Below, piece after piece: positions 1 to 12,800 of a stretch of 64,000 nucleotides of DNA (positions are counted from its first letter, which is position 1; every line of letters starts with the position of its first letter). Made by a program: the position numbers and the translations under genes. The DNA is from Wuchereria bancrofti (taxonomy: Eukaryota; Nematoda; Chromadorea; Rhabditida; Onchocercidae): NCBI GenBank assembly GCA_005281725.1, contig SSBO01000009.1, positions 9,207,795-9,271,794 on the forward strand, in the 5' to 3' direction. A model generated the notes under the pieces. It worked only from the letters and a program-made list of their open reading frames with translations. It did no database searches and was not told the origin of the DNA.

Positions 1-340
1 ACGATGAGGTGAAACAGTTGCTGGAAGTATGGGATCTGGTGATAATTGTTAAATGTTAATAGTGATCACTAGCAATTCATACATTGATATTGTATGCAAT
101 GATAGATATCTGTTAATGTTAATGATTAATGTTACTGATAACGAATTGATATATCACTTTACAACTGATAAAGCCTAATGACATCTTATTATATCATATT
201 TGTCATACTATTATATAATTTGATAGAATTAATAATAGTTAATGAAATGATAACTTAAACGTTGTTTTATTTCAGTTCCAACAAACAATTTAAGCAGTTC
301 AAGAATTTCACATCGTCCGTATCCTTATCAAATTTTATCA
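1..340. other. 5' flank of chk-1
   Basis: AT-rich flank. A T-rich 3' splice site (ttttatttcag) ends at 275. The chk-1 reading frame stays open for 21 codons from 278 up to the chosen ATG at 341. The site could be an intron acceptor joining an exon outside the window, or a spliced-leader acceptor with a 65-base leader. Bases 3-42 are open (ending in Glu-Val-Trp-Asp-Leu), but I could not join them to chk-1 in phase. Confidence 0.5.
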
Positions 341-3300
341 ATGATAACTAATGATGATAAACAGCATAAAGAGCAGCAAAAATTATGGAACAGATTGTTT
401 AAAACGGATAAGTTTAGTGCTGTAATACAATTGCCACGGAAATATCGTCATAATCGTTGGAATGCCATTCGTACATTAGGTGATGGTAAGTTAGTACTTT
501 CAAAGTAAATTGGTACTTCCAAATTTATCTTTTATTTTTTCAATTTTTATCAAATTTTTTATATTGGCATTGCTTGTTTTTTCTTCCTCACTTTTTGAGT
601 TTTTTATACTGACGTTTGTAACGACAATCAAATTTGTCGAATATTTCATTAGGATATTTTAATTATTCGAACTTTAAGTATTTTTTTTATGAGAAATTTC
701 CAAGCTTTAGATGTTTTGAAGTATCTTATAAACTCTAAATTATTTTCAAGGTGCCTTTGGTGAAGTTCGTTTATTGGTAGATTCGGAAAATCCAGAAATA
801 GTGGTAGCTGCAAAATGCATGAATACAAATGCATCAGGAAAAGAAGAAGAATTCTTCAAAAAGCTGCGTCGTGAGGTTGCCATAGTGCTTTTTATCTAAA
901 AAAATGAGAGAATTATTTAAGAAGTGTTTTATTCAACAGTTAGACTTGCTACTTTTCATTAGGAAATGATTTCAGAAAATGCTGGAAGACCATTCAAAAA
1001 TCAAGTAAAATCACATTTTCTTCCCTTGTTTTACTTTTTTTTTTTCTGTTCGGTATGACAAAATTATTTTTCTCCAGTTCGTTTAATTTTGTGAGTTTTA
1101 GTGTTTTCAGGTAATATTCAAGAATTTTCAAATATTAATTTCTGGATGATACATTTATAATTAGAAATTTTTGCAGGCTTTTATTATGCGTATATTTCAC
1201 AATTCTGAACATGTCATTCATTACATTGGAATGCGTTATGACGCGGGACGTATTGAAATGTTTCTCGAATATGCTGATGGAGGAGAATTGTTCGATCATA
1301 TCGGTAAAGTTCAATTCTTTATGTCTAAGAAAATTTTTACAGATCTTAATTGATTTTCATCTTTAATAGAGCTTCATTTGATTTTCTTTTATTAAATTAT
1401 TAAATTTCTGAGTCTTTTTCTAAACTATAACATGAGCTTCAATTATGGATACGTCTTCGATAATTGATTGCAACTATCATTTCTTAATTATACTAAATGA
1501 TATGGTATAAAGTTTGCAGTTTTCATCATTTTTTCTTTATATTTTGAGAACCGGACAGTGGCATGCCAGCTCGGAAAGCGCAGAATTTTTTCCGGCAGAT
1601 CATTGCTGGATTGAAGCATATTCACTCAATGGGTATAGTACATCGTGATATCAAACCAGAAAATCTGTTACTTATGAAAAATGGTACCTTACAGAAGACT
1701 TATGAGTGTTAAATTTTAATCACTCTTTATAAGTTGTGATCTGTGACTAAATCAAATGATATATTAATTATTTGATTCTGGGATTATATATATATATATA
1801 TTTATTGAAGGTCAGCTAAGAATTTGCGATTTTGGTTTAGCAACAATATTTCGTCATAAAGGAGTGGAAAGAAAGTTGAAATCGAAATGTGGTACAGTAC
1901 AGTATCTTTCGCCCCAGGTGTTATCATCCAACTACAGGTTTATTTATTAAACTGGTTGATGCACAATTTATTATTTTTCATTTCTATTGATGTAAGCTAA
2001 GAAATATATTTATTATAGTACCTAGGAAGTACATTGATTATTGAATTACGCAGAAATATTTCCTGAATAATTCTTTGTACATTTCTGAAGGTTTTTCAGC
2101 AAAATTTCATACCAAAAGCTAATCAAAAAATATAAGCTAATATAAGAAGTATAAGAAATGTATTATGCTAATTTTTTGTGCGCAGAGGTGAACCATCTGA
2201 TATATGGTCTTGCGGAATTGTACTCATTGCATTGCTTACTGGTGAATTACCCTGGGACGAAGCGGTCAAGTATGCTTTTGAAATAATGTCCAATTGCCTT
2301 ATCCGTTTTTTAGTAGTTATTTACTATTATATATGAATAATTGTTTTTTAGAACTTCAGCAGCTTTCAAACTTTGGCTTACGAAGTATGATTGGAGGCGT
2401 CAGCCACCTTGGGATAGACTTTTTGGACCAATAACAAGTATATCCTTGTTATTATATTTAACTTAAGTTTTTTCCTTGGAAATCAATTATTGCCACAATG
2501 AACTTTTCTGTATTCTTTCTCGTGAAATTCCAACATCGATGCCAACTTTTTTTATTCTTTTTAGTATATATGAAATTCAGGTGCATTAACGATTGGATAT
2601 TGTTTCTCTGCAATTAAACATCAGTGTCTTAATTGGCCGAACCAACAATAAGAATTAAGAATACTGTCTTTTAATTACCGTTTTTCTTTGCTGCAACTAT
2701 TATAACTTAATTGTAGTATTTTTAGTTTCCTTAAGCGTTCACTATCATTTATTTATAAATGTTAACTAAGTTTCAGATTTGTTACGAAAGATGCTGGATG
2801 TATGTGAGAAAAAGCGAATCAAAATTCCAGAAATTGAAGAGCATAAATTTTTCGTCGACGAAATAAGTAAGTCTGATTTTGTTATAAATTTTATTAAATG
2901 AAAGGATACATACAAGCGTTAATAGTAATTGGTGATAGATAATATTTCACTTTCTAAATTGTTCGTGAATTCTTTAAGAATACGAAATACCGAGTGCGGA
3001 AACGATGAGAGGATTTAAGGCACAAAGTAAAAATATTGCAACCGTTCCACCGAAGACTGCGAATGAACCAATTGGTGAAAATCCAGCTACTCCGAAGGAA
3101 AACAACGAAGCTGAAGGACCACCAAATTCTTTACAGAAGGTGGTTGTTGAAAATCAAAAAGAACCTGATCTAAAACAAGTCGAAATTTCAACTTCCACCA
3201 AAGTTGAAAAAAGGTTACATTTTTCGGCTTCAGTTTTTATTCTTTATGTAATTTGATCATTCAGTAAGCTTCGGATTTTTATTTATTAAGGATTGTTTCA

Positions 3301-5346
3301 CAGCTTCTTTAATATCAAGAAGACTGAAATTCTAAAAATTGTTGGTTGATCTTTTATTCTTTAATCATTTCATTTAATTTATAATTAAACATCTTTTGTA
3401 TGTGAAGTTCATGCATAATTGCCAAAGTTTCTGATTAAATTTCAATAACGATTGCATTTTAAGATTGGATTTACCATTTGATGTAATTTCCCAACCTATT
3501 CCATCATGTGGCAGTTCAGAGTTAATAAGGTACTTTCTAACTTCCTATGAAAAGTAAGCAAAACCAGCAGGCCTATAATTATAAACGTTACTGGCAGATT
3601 TTGTTATTAATTGTGATAGTTTTGAAAAAAAAAAAGTTTGGAAATGGTTTTCTTCAGATTAACAAATCTTAGCTAACTTTACTGCTGCCCATAATTTTGC
3701 TACCGATTTCGCCAATAAATCCTCGATATACGTTGAACACCAGATTTCCGATGGCATTTTTATCTAGTTTTGTGAATATTTCAAAAATAAACATTTAAAT
3801 TTTTCAAAAATTTAAATTATGGATCTGTTTTGTATATCAACACTAAGTTCCAGAGAATTACAACTAGACGCATTGACTGGTAATTTCTTTTCACAGCCTG
3901 TTGGTGTGGAACTGTTAACACAGATCGACTACAGTGTCAATCAGGCAAGCTACAATTTCATAATGGATGCACTCTATATGTCAAAATCCAAAAGCTTTAG
4001 AACTAGATTTAATCAGAGATGTCAGTTTAATTATAATTACTGCATTATATTAATGGTTGGTATATAAAAAAAAATATATAGAGAAAAATCTTGTAAATAT
4101 TTGAGCATACATAGAAAGCTTAACTAATTGATAGTGAAGCCTACGCTTGATGACAATGTCTGCTGTTTTAAGAAAATTTAAAACTATTAGACTGCTTAAT
4201 AATCTTGGCAAACGCACTGTAAAAATATCAATCCTGATTCATTTTTATATTCAAATTCAAAGCTTGTTGTAGCATCCACTGGCACTCCTAGCGCGTCGTA
4301 TGACACGTTTTTGTGTGATAAAGCGGACATACGAAATGATGTCGATTATCAAAGAAAGAGTAGATCCCAAATTTACCTGTGTGCAACGTACAACCAATAT
4401 GGTAATTTTAATTTTTTTCGTTAAAAAATAGGAGTATAAAGATCGAAGAATAGAGCATTCAATTGTTTCAATTGCAAAATGATTGATGTTTGATTTCTCT
4501 CCTTTGGCAAGATTTGGAATTGTGCAATTGCAGTAAATTGAGAAAAATATTTAACAAAAGTACTCTTTATAATGTAGAATTTGTACTTTTATAGTTTTAC
4601 TATTTATAATGTTAATGATTCATAACAAACTTTGATAAACTTTTCTTGCTATTAATGCCGTACGGGTTGCTAAATTGTTTATAGTAGAACAGAAAAACAT
4701 TTGCAGTCATAGTTGATATCAGTAGTTTTAAGTTGGGTCTTAAGATGCATAAGTGCTTTCTTCTTAGCTGAAAAAATATTGCTTTCATTTTAGTTGTCAA
4801 TTAGTGGTCCTCGAAATCGGATGTGTTATGTTGTAACAATTTACGAAATGATGGGAGAAGATGGCAGAAAGGTAAAATTTGCGAGCGGAATATGACATAT
4901 AGTGATGATTGTTATGTAAAAGACTCTGCAATGAAATTATTCATTTATTGCTAAATTCATTTACCGTTGATCAGAGCAGTATTTTATTTCGTATTTACAT
5001 GCACTTCCTTTGTTGGTTTTGTAAGGTTTGCGAGCAGTTTCAGATATTCGAAAGTTTTCGAATATCTGAGACAAAAAAAAAACTAATATACTGAAATTTT
5101 AGATGAATTTTGATTCTTCAGCTGAGCTCTTGTTGTTTATGTGTTATATGGCATCACTGATTATATCACATATGAAAACTTATTTTATCAGTTGTCTTGC
5201 AGGTGATGGTAGATTGCCGGCGCTCGCGTGGTGATGGAATTGAATTTAAACGAGCATTTTTGGATTTCAAACATAAATTGCGTGATGTAATATGTGAGTC
5301 AGGCAATACATGGTTACAAAGACAGGGTTTAGTAGTGATATCATAA
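341..5346 (+). CDS. chk-1: Checkpoint kinase 1 (CHK1), Ser/Thr protein kinase
   Basis: CHK1 is the nuclear effector kinase of the ATR pathway; it phosphorylates CDC25 to hold the cell cycle after replication stress. Exons: 341-485, 751-875, 1177-1303, 1549-1683, 1811-1937, 2186-2269, 2352-2437, 2777-2866, 2979-3213, 3464-3529, 3854-3944, 4273-4401, 4794-4871, 5203-5346; 553 residues against about 476 in human. The kinase domain shows the glycine loop GDGAFG (47-52), Lys70, HRDIKPEN (164-171), DFG (184-186) and DIWSCG. After a low-complexity linker, residues 438-553 match the CHK1 C-terminal regulatory (KA1-like) domain, with ARRMTRF and [10 protein letters not shown]. Two Ser-Gln sites (Ser394, Ser420) lie in the linker, where ATR sites are expected. 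Intron 11 has a GC donor at 3945. The N-terminal extension before the glycine loop is about 37 residues longer than in human. The start is tentative because the frame is open upstream to 276. Confidence 0.95.
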
Positions 5347-6954
5347 TCACAGTGTTTTTGATGTTGTTAATTTTAAGTACTTTGAAATTATAGTGAATAT
5401 TGATTTCGCGGTGTGATCATTCAAAATTAAACTCACAAATGTTTGAGTTTTTTACAAAACGTTTTTCAAATATTCAATGACTGCTATCATGTCTAAAATG
5501 GCTTTTTTTTTTCTTTTTTTTTTGCTATGTCTTAGATATATGTTTAAATTTTACATCTGTTTTGCGCTACTTTTTATTTGGAAAAAGTTGATTCAATCAG
5601 AAATTATTGTATATGTATTATTGTTCGAAATATTGCGATTTCGCACTTCCACCTCAGAGTGACATGTATTAAAGTTTGATTCGAATTCGTCTCAGTGGTA
5701 CGCATGCATCTTTTCAACACTTTTTCTTTTAGTGTTGTATTTAAAATTTCATTTCTCTATTTTATTTTTCTGTTTGTTTGACTACATCATTCAAGGAGAA
5801 AAAATTCTGAAGTTGTGTTGAGAAAGGTCAGGATTTAACAACTTAAACTCAAATCAAACCATTTGAGTAATGAAGTAATGAGACATCATTACTCAAACAT
5901 TAAACATTATGATTTGAATTACTACCATTTGTTGAACATAATTTTAATTTTATTCAATAAGATTGCAAAACTTAATACTAAAAACACAAGTCGACAAATT
6001 CTGATCATACTTCAAAGCAAAATGGGATTACAGGAAATGGAATGTATGTTTCCTTGTTTCTCCTGCATTTCATTAATGTGCTTCGATTTCAATTATAGCA
6101 TTAATTCGATTTCAATCTGGATTGGTTTTACGATGTTATTTATAAATATGTTTTTTCAAATTTCAGTAGTTTAAATTAATAATCCCCTACACTATCATAT
6201 TTTTCGTATAAAATATAATTTATGAGAATTGAAATGAAATATAGGGAAGGAAGAGATTTGAATCTATATGAAATTTTAGAAGCTAAATAACATTTTGAAA
6301 AAATATGTCACGAGCTAATAAGTAATAAAAATTTCGCATTTCCTTATTGAATACTTTTGGATCAGATTTTCTTTTTCCAATTAATATATCATTAGAAATA
6401 TATTATCGTTTTTCTCTTATCGATTTTTTTTTTAAAGATTAAAAATTTGGAAATAGATAAATGTGAAACTCTATCCATATTATCATTCCTAATTTTTCTT
6501 CTGTAATATTACATAGTTTTAGTAAATTTAAATGAAATTTAATTGAAAATATTTAAAGCCAAAAAAAAACTTTTTGCTAAATCGATTAAAACGAATTTCC
6601 ATCTAATTAACCAGTAAGCAAATAATTACTATTAGCAAATATTTCAGTCAAAAGATTTTTTCTTTTTCCTATTCAAATAGCTTTTCTCTTAAATAGCTTG
6701 TTGGTTTATTAGCAGTTCTTAAATCATTTAAAATCATTTAGTTATTTATCTAGAAGAATTGAAGTTCTTAAAGAATTTGAACAAATAACTTGTTAATTTC
6801 TCCTCAAATTATCAAATCTTATATGAAAATATCATTTTCATATCACATTTAGCAAAAATTAAACATAAATATAAAAAGGATAATGCTATTGAGTTTAACG
6901 AATAGCTAATTCTTTGTTTATTGCTAAATTATTAATTTTATTCTTTTTTTTTAG
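5347..6954. other. AT-rich stretch downstream of chk-1
   Basis: No convincing coding region. The open frame at 5863-6174 has the skewed Ile/Phe/Tyr/Asn composition of random AT-rich DNA. A 12-base inverted repeat is listed separately. No clear AATAAA follows the chk-1 stop within 150 bases. Confidence 0.6.
5862..5897. repeat. Perfect 12-bp inverted repeat, 12-base loop
   Basis: TTTGAGTAATGA at 5862-5873 is followed after 12 bases by its exact reverse complement at 5886-5897. It could form a short hairpin in RNA or DNA. In DNA this AT-rich it may also be chance. Confidence 0.6.
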
Positions 6955-7461
6955 AATCAAGCAAATGCATCAAGAAAGTTAGAAATATTTTCTCCAGAAA
7001 ACGAAACGGAAGCAACAATAACGAAAAAGGAACGCATTAATGGCTCAAGAAATGAATATTTTTCTTGTTATATTCCGGCACCGGAATCTTCGAGAAAAGT
7101 CTGTTGTTGCAATGCGCTAAAACTATCTTTTTATATTCCGGCATCGGAATCTTCTGGGAAAATCTGTTGTTACATTGCATTAAAACTGTCTTTTTATATT
7201 CCGGCATCGGAATCTTCAAAGGAAATCTGTTGTTACAATGCGCTAAAACTATCTTTTTATATTCCGGCATCGGAATCTTCAAAGGAAGTCTGTTGTTGCA
7301 GTGCGCTAAAACTATCTTTTTATATCCCGGCATCGGAATCTTCTGGGAAAATCTGTTGTTACATTGCATTAAAACTGTCTTTTTATATTCCGGCATCGGA
7401 ATCTTCAAAGAAAATCTGTTGTTTACAATGCGCGAAAACTATTCCTTTTTTTATTTTATGA
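6955..7461 (+). CDS. Exon-like open frame with Cys-rich 21-residue repeats (hypothetical)
   Basis: A T-rich acceptor (tttttttag) ends at 6954, followed by 168 sense codons to TGA at 7459-7461. There is no in-frame ATG, so it could only be a terminal exon of an unseen gene. The first 38 codons are hydrophilic (Asn, Glu, Lys, Thr, Ser) and less AT-skewed than their surroundings. Then come six 21-residue units of the type YIPASESSxKICCYxALKLSF, each with a Cys-Cys pair. The sixth unit carries one extra T after Cys-Cys, which changes its last residues. I do not recognise the protein. The alternative is a plain minisatellite whose 63-bp unit keeps frames open because it is a multiple of three. Confidence 0.3.
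   Translation, partial: NQANASRKLEIFSPENETEATITKKERINGSRNEYFSCYIPAPESSRKVCCCNALKLSFYIPASESSGKICCYIALKLSFYIPASESSKEICCYNALKLSFYIPASESSKEVCCCSALKLSFYIPASESSGKICCYIALKLSFYIPASESSKKICCLQCAKTIPFFIL
7069..7447. repeat. 63-bp minisatellite, six copies
   Basis: Copies start at 7069, 7132, 7195, 7258, 7321 and 7384, each opening with TATATTCCGGCA or a one-base variant. The unit is exactly 63 bp. Two variants differ after GGAATCTTC: one reads TGGGAAAATC with a TACATTGCATTA tail, the other AAAGGAAATC or similar with an AATGCGCTA tail. Copies 2 and 5 are nearly identical to each other, which suggests growth in multi-unit blocks. Two forward frames and one reverse frame run open through the whole array. 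Confidence 0.95.
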
Positions 7462-9823
7462 ACTAATTATTTTCTGTGTTTTTTAACTGAATAGTAACAG
7501 AAGAATGGATCAGTGGAAGATAAATAAAAAAGAAATGATATAAATGATAACGATAAAACCAGGTTAAAACTATATCAGTTATCAGCAATTTTTTCTTTTT
7601 TATTTTACACATTATAAAAATAACTTTTTTCTCTCTTCCTCTCACTCTTTCTTTCCTCGAAGTACCTAAATTTCTTTTCTCTGGAATTTTTGCAATCCAA
7701 ATTTTGACAGTTAATGTGTTAAATTCTTTTTTAAATTAAGATGTCTTAATTTTAATGTTATGAAAAATTTGTTTTTAATGCTATTTACAAACTTTGCTAA
7801 AACTTTATTGCAAATTTTAAATAAAATTCATTACAAAAATTTATAAATTTCATGAATATGAATAGGAATTATAGTTGGTACATTTTTTGCATTAATAGTT
7901 GAAAAATTTTGCAGAAAAAAAAACAAAGAAAGTAATTTATGGTATAATATGCGTTGTTGAATTTCTCATTTTATTGAAGTATAAAGAAAGTAGGAATACA
8001 AAATAAAACAAGAGAAATTAAAAAAAACTGATGAAAATTGAACAAGAAACAAAAGTGATACTCTGCAATAATTTATTTGATAGTTTTTAATATAGCACAA
8101 ATTTAAATTCATTCCTCGAAAGTTCATCATTATGCTGAAATTTTGGAAAGAAATATGACAAAATTATTTTCAATTTAATATGATAAAGTATAATTTGCTA
8201 ATTTTTTAGAAAGCAACATTTAATATAAATAAAAATTGCATCTTAATTATGTTTTACTTTATTTTTCTACCTATCAGTAAAACTATTTAGGAAATAGCTA
8301 AAACTCAATTGCTAAAATTGATAAATTGATCATTTAAAATAAGTTTTTTTCTTTCACAACATAAAAAGAAAAAATTTAATAATGGATTATTTCATTTTAA
8401 TAATATATTACTACTACAATTTTTGTTTTCGCTTTTTTTCTGTTGTATTGTAACGAAGAAATAAAAAATCAAATAAATATAATATCTTAATCATATGTTT
8501 ACGGATAAAAGAAATCAAAAAAAAAATGTATTCAGTTAACTTATTTTCATTATCAATATTATGCGCTGATTTGTTTAATTGATAAAAATGGTTTTTTTTT
8601 TAATAAATTAAACAAATGATAATAAATGAAACATTCAATTATATCGATTCTCAAGAAATTAAATGATTTCTTAGTAATTTAGAAAAAAGAAAATTTAATT
8701 CAGAAGCTCCAAGCTATTTTCAAGTAACTAAATTGAGCAATGAAAATTACAAAATAACTATCAAATAGCTCTTATTCAAAATTTTTTGTATTTGTGAAAA
8801 ACTACTAAAGCTGTGGATAATTATGTTTTAATGAAAATTTCTGCTTAATTAATTGATTAAAAGAAAAATTTATTCAAACTGCCACTAATCATTTCAATCA
8901 AAATTTGATACAAAGGTGTTTTCAAGAGTTACTGGTTACATAGAACCATTAGCTAAATAATTAATATCAAAGTATTTTAAGCTGAAATAAGAAAAAAAAG
9001 GATACTTGGACAATTAACTGTTGATTACGCATATTTTGCTTAATTTTAAGTCAAAATATTACTTCCACTTCTCACATACCCAGAAAAAAATGAAATAAAG
9101 ACGATGAAGAATTGCCCGATATATAATGCAACCAATTCTTGTTTACTTTTTAAGCTAGCACTTCGCTACATAATTAATTACCCGACTTTACTAACCATTT
9201 TGTTAATTACGCAAGAATAAATATGTATGAGAATCTAATCTTACAACTGATTATACGTTAATAGTTTTTATTTCTGAATATTCAATTATACAAGTAAAAC
9301 GTATTTTAAACATATTTTGTAACATAATAGGAGAAAGATTTGTTATAGTTGCTCACAAATTCATTTCAAATCAATGAATGAGAATGAAGATAGAGTGAAC
9401 TAAATTTGAATTTTAGTTCAATCCTTATTCTTATATCACTAATATATTGTACCAAAAAAATTACAGTTTTATTACCGAAATTACTGTGCAGCACTTTTAA
9501 ACGTATAATGACATACAAATTATTGATTTATTACAAATGCCAAAGAAAAAAAGAAATATATAAAAAAAAGCACAATTATTGAAGGCATTAGCAGCTATTC
9601 ACTGTTAATCTTTTGAAAAGTAATGCATAATCTTGCATGCTAAATTCATGCTAAACTTACTGAATGAATCACTGACCTGAAATGAATCACTGACCAGAGG
9701 AATATAATGCTGAATAAAACAAAAAAGGAAAGGAAAAAAAAAACAACAACCGAATAATCACTGGATATTCACCTGACAAAGATTTTATCAAAATAAGAAA
9801 CGAGAATGAATCAAATATATATT
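7462..9823. other. AT-rich intergenic stretch
   Basis: Between the minisatellite and the 3' end of the sirtuin gene I see only AT-rich sequence with A and T runs. No exon-like frame with plausible splice sites, no RNA gene and no repeat array was found. Confidence 0.6.
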
Positions 9824-12800
9824 TTATAATTTGTCTGATTTTTCATCAACTGATTTGTCTCGTTCAATCGATTTCCCATTCTTTTTTTCATTAATACTGA
9901 TGTTATCAATTGTATCAATTGTAATAGTAGACTTGATGTTTTTCTTATCTTTTTCCTCTTTTTCATCGATTTTCTTCAATTCTGTCTCTATTAATTCCTT
10001 CAATTCTGTTTTCCATCCCAATAATTCGGCTAATTTCCAAGCACCATTATCTGTTGTGCCTTGCCAAAATACATCTCTAGATAATAGTTATAGAAGAAAA
10101 TTATATTAATTATAGTAAATGAAAAAAGAAAGAGACAAATTATAATTTTATTGAAAATTTCTAATAGAAATATATAATTTTTGTTGGTTATCTTACTTCT
10201 GACTTTAATTTCATCTTAAAACAAACAACATTCATTTGTTTGCTATTACTAATCATTAAAGCAAACCTGTAATTATCTTTATCATGATAACATAAGCCAG
10301 AACTACCACCATATGGGAATAATGAGCTTGTACTGCGTCCAGCTTCTGTTAAATTGATCAATAATCGTGGCACATCATCGTTTACTTCATCAACTAATCC
10401 TGCGAAAGGATGTACGACGAGAGATGTTCCCATAATAATCAAAAGATCACATTTGGGAAAATCCTGGAAATATTTCATTTATTGATTTTCCGAATAATAA
10501 GCATGAAAATACAATCATACAGTATAAACAATGATCAACTAAATCCGGTCTTTTCTAACCACATTTGGTATCAAGTGGATAGCAACTTTTACATAACCTG
10601 TCTACTTCATACTTTCTAAAAGATACTCTGATTGAGTAATTGAAAAATCGTGCAGGAAGATTTTCGCCAAAAAATACGATATCTGGCTTAACGATTCCAT
10701 CACACTTATCGCAGTGTGCTACTTTGACATGTTCCACAAATACTTTATCTGAAAAAGTTACGGAAATGGATTTTTCATTCAGTTCTACCGTTCGGGAAAT
10801 ACTTAGAAAGTATATATTACAAGGATATCTCTTACAAACGAAAGTTTCAATGATAATTGAGACTAAATGGCCGGAACTAATATCATCTCTAGTCCTTACT
10901 GACTAATCAGTATAATTATATTTTAACTTTAAGTCCTACTTCCAATTTCTAAACTATCCCCTTCATAGCCATCATATCAAACGATTTGCAAATATGCAAC
11001 ATTTATGCAGAAGCACTCACTCATTATCCAATTCAGATCATATTTTGCACGACACGATAAACAAGTGCTTGTGTGATGACATCCATGTGCTGTCACCAGC
11101 CTTTCTTCATTGATACCTGTCACAAATTCCAGGGAATCAATATTCTGAAAACACATATAATTCTTTGAATAAGTAAATGAAAACAAAAAATGGTGTATTT
11201 CGTCGATTCTTCTTGGAATATTGACATGATTCCTCTGCTTAAAAATGACTTTTATGTTATTAGATACATCTCCAGTTTCTTTAGCTATGGAAGTTGTCCG
11301 TAAGAAAAATTCTCACAAGTATCCTATGAAATACCTTATAATCAAGCCATTAAGCGTGCCAATTGCGCTTATGTGTTCGTTTGTGATGAAAGCCGAAAGT
11401 AGAAGAAACATAATAAGTAATGAAGACAAACAGATATGTTTGCCATTTGATGGTTCTCATTAATCAAAACGAAGGAATTAAGACAAAAGTCTATTTAAGA
11501 ATAGAATGCATAACATTTTGTATTAATTTCATGCTAGTTGCAATGTAACATACCTGCGTGTACCACCTTAACAGCAAACCTTTTTCATCCATTAGACGAA
11601 TCAAATAATGACAAGGAGTAGGCTGAAAACACAGAAATTACTTTAGCGTAGTAATTTTTCCTGAAATTTCGCTTATTAAACGCCCAAAACATCATTTTAT
11701 GACAAATGATAATGACAAATGATATTTGTTTGAGCCAATTATTAAGCGAACTAAAATTTCGATTCCTTAGTGTTCATAATAGGAATGAAAATTCCTGATA
11801 TCTTCTTGTTTTTCTAAATTTGCAAAGGCTTCACCTTCAAATGTGATGGGAACAAATCTTTTGCTAATTTGTAAAACGGTTCAGGATGTTTCTTAAAATA
11901 GGAAATATCGAAAATAGCCATTGGATCCGGTAAATTGTACTGTGATAGATTATCATATAACCCAGTACCTGAATTTCACAAAATTTTAAATTTGAAACAT
12001 GTACAATCCATAAATTGTCACTCTTTACTAAGACGTTTAGTGATCGAAATATTAATTGCTTATTAAATATTAACGCAATACAGAAAACTATAAAGGCATT
12101 ATCAAATAAACTTAAGATATCCCTTGTAGAATATTAAACTAATGATATGCACAGCAGTTTCTGAAAAAATATAAAATTAATGCATTCCATATCCAAAAAA
12201 CAATGATAGGATGAAACCGGACCTGGACTTCGAAAATCCGGAACTCCAGCGGATGTTGATATGCCCGCTCCTGTTAAAACAATTATATTTTTGACTTCAC
12301 CACTGCGAATATATTCAGCAATACCCTCAATTGTCAACGACGACAACTTTTGCTTCGTATCTGCAAATATATATTTTTTATACTCTTATATTTCAACTGA
12401 CTCTTCTATGGTATCGTGTTTAAGATTTATGGCCTTTACCAACGTAGCGCATATAATTTATGAGGAAACGAACAAGATTAACGGTAAAAAATGAAATCCA
12501 TATTGAAAATGCTGGAATATTTCGACAAATAAAAAAAAAAAAACGATCGAACTCATAAAACTTTCATACATACAAATACTAGAAACGAAGGAAATACAAT
12601 CATTGTAACCTTTATTACTACCACCTTTATTTTATGGTTCAAATAATCTGAACTCATAATTATTCTATGAAAACTAACCTTCTCATAATTAGTTAAATAT
12701 AATAAGTTCCATATAATCAGTGATAACATATATTTGAAATAAATCAGAATAGCATATCACTTACTATCCCACTCATTTCATTCTTTACATCCTTATCCAA

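Noticed and set aside
1..60. Possible upstream chk-1 exon ending Glu-Val-Trp-Asp-Leu
   Set aside because: Neither donor candidate (after ATGAG or after GATCTG) joins the 276 acceptor in the kinase frame with a supported start.
5863..6174. 103-residue plus-strand open frame downstream of chk-1
   Set aside because: Random AT-rich composition, no start context, no family resemblance, and no junction that fits the 6955 exon convincingly.
7037..7408. Minus-strand 123-residue frame (KIPMPEYKK-type repeats) as a protein
   Set aside because: It is one of three open frames through the 63-bp minisatellite and ends without an exon-like extension; the plus-strand frame from 6955 is the better candidate.
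7069..7447. CRISPR-like array
   Set aside because: The copies are contiguous with no unique spacers, and the DNA is eukaryotic.
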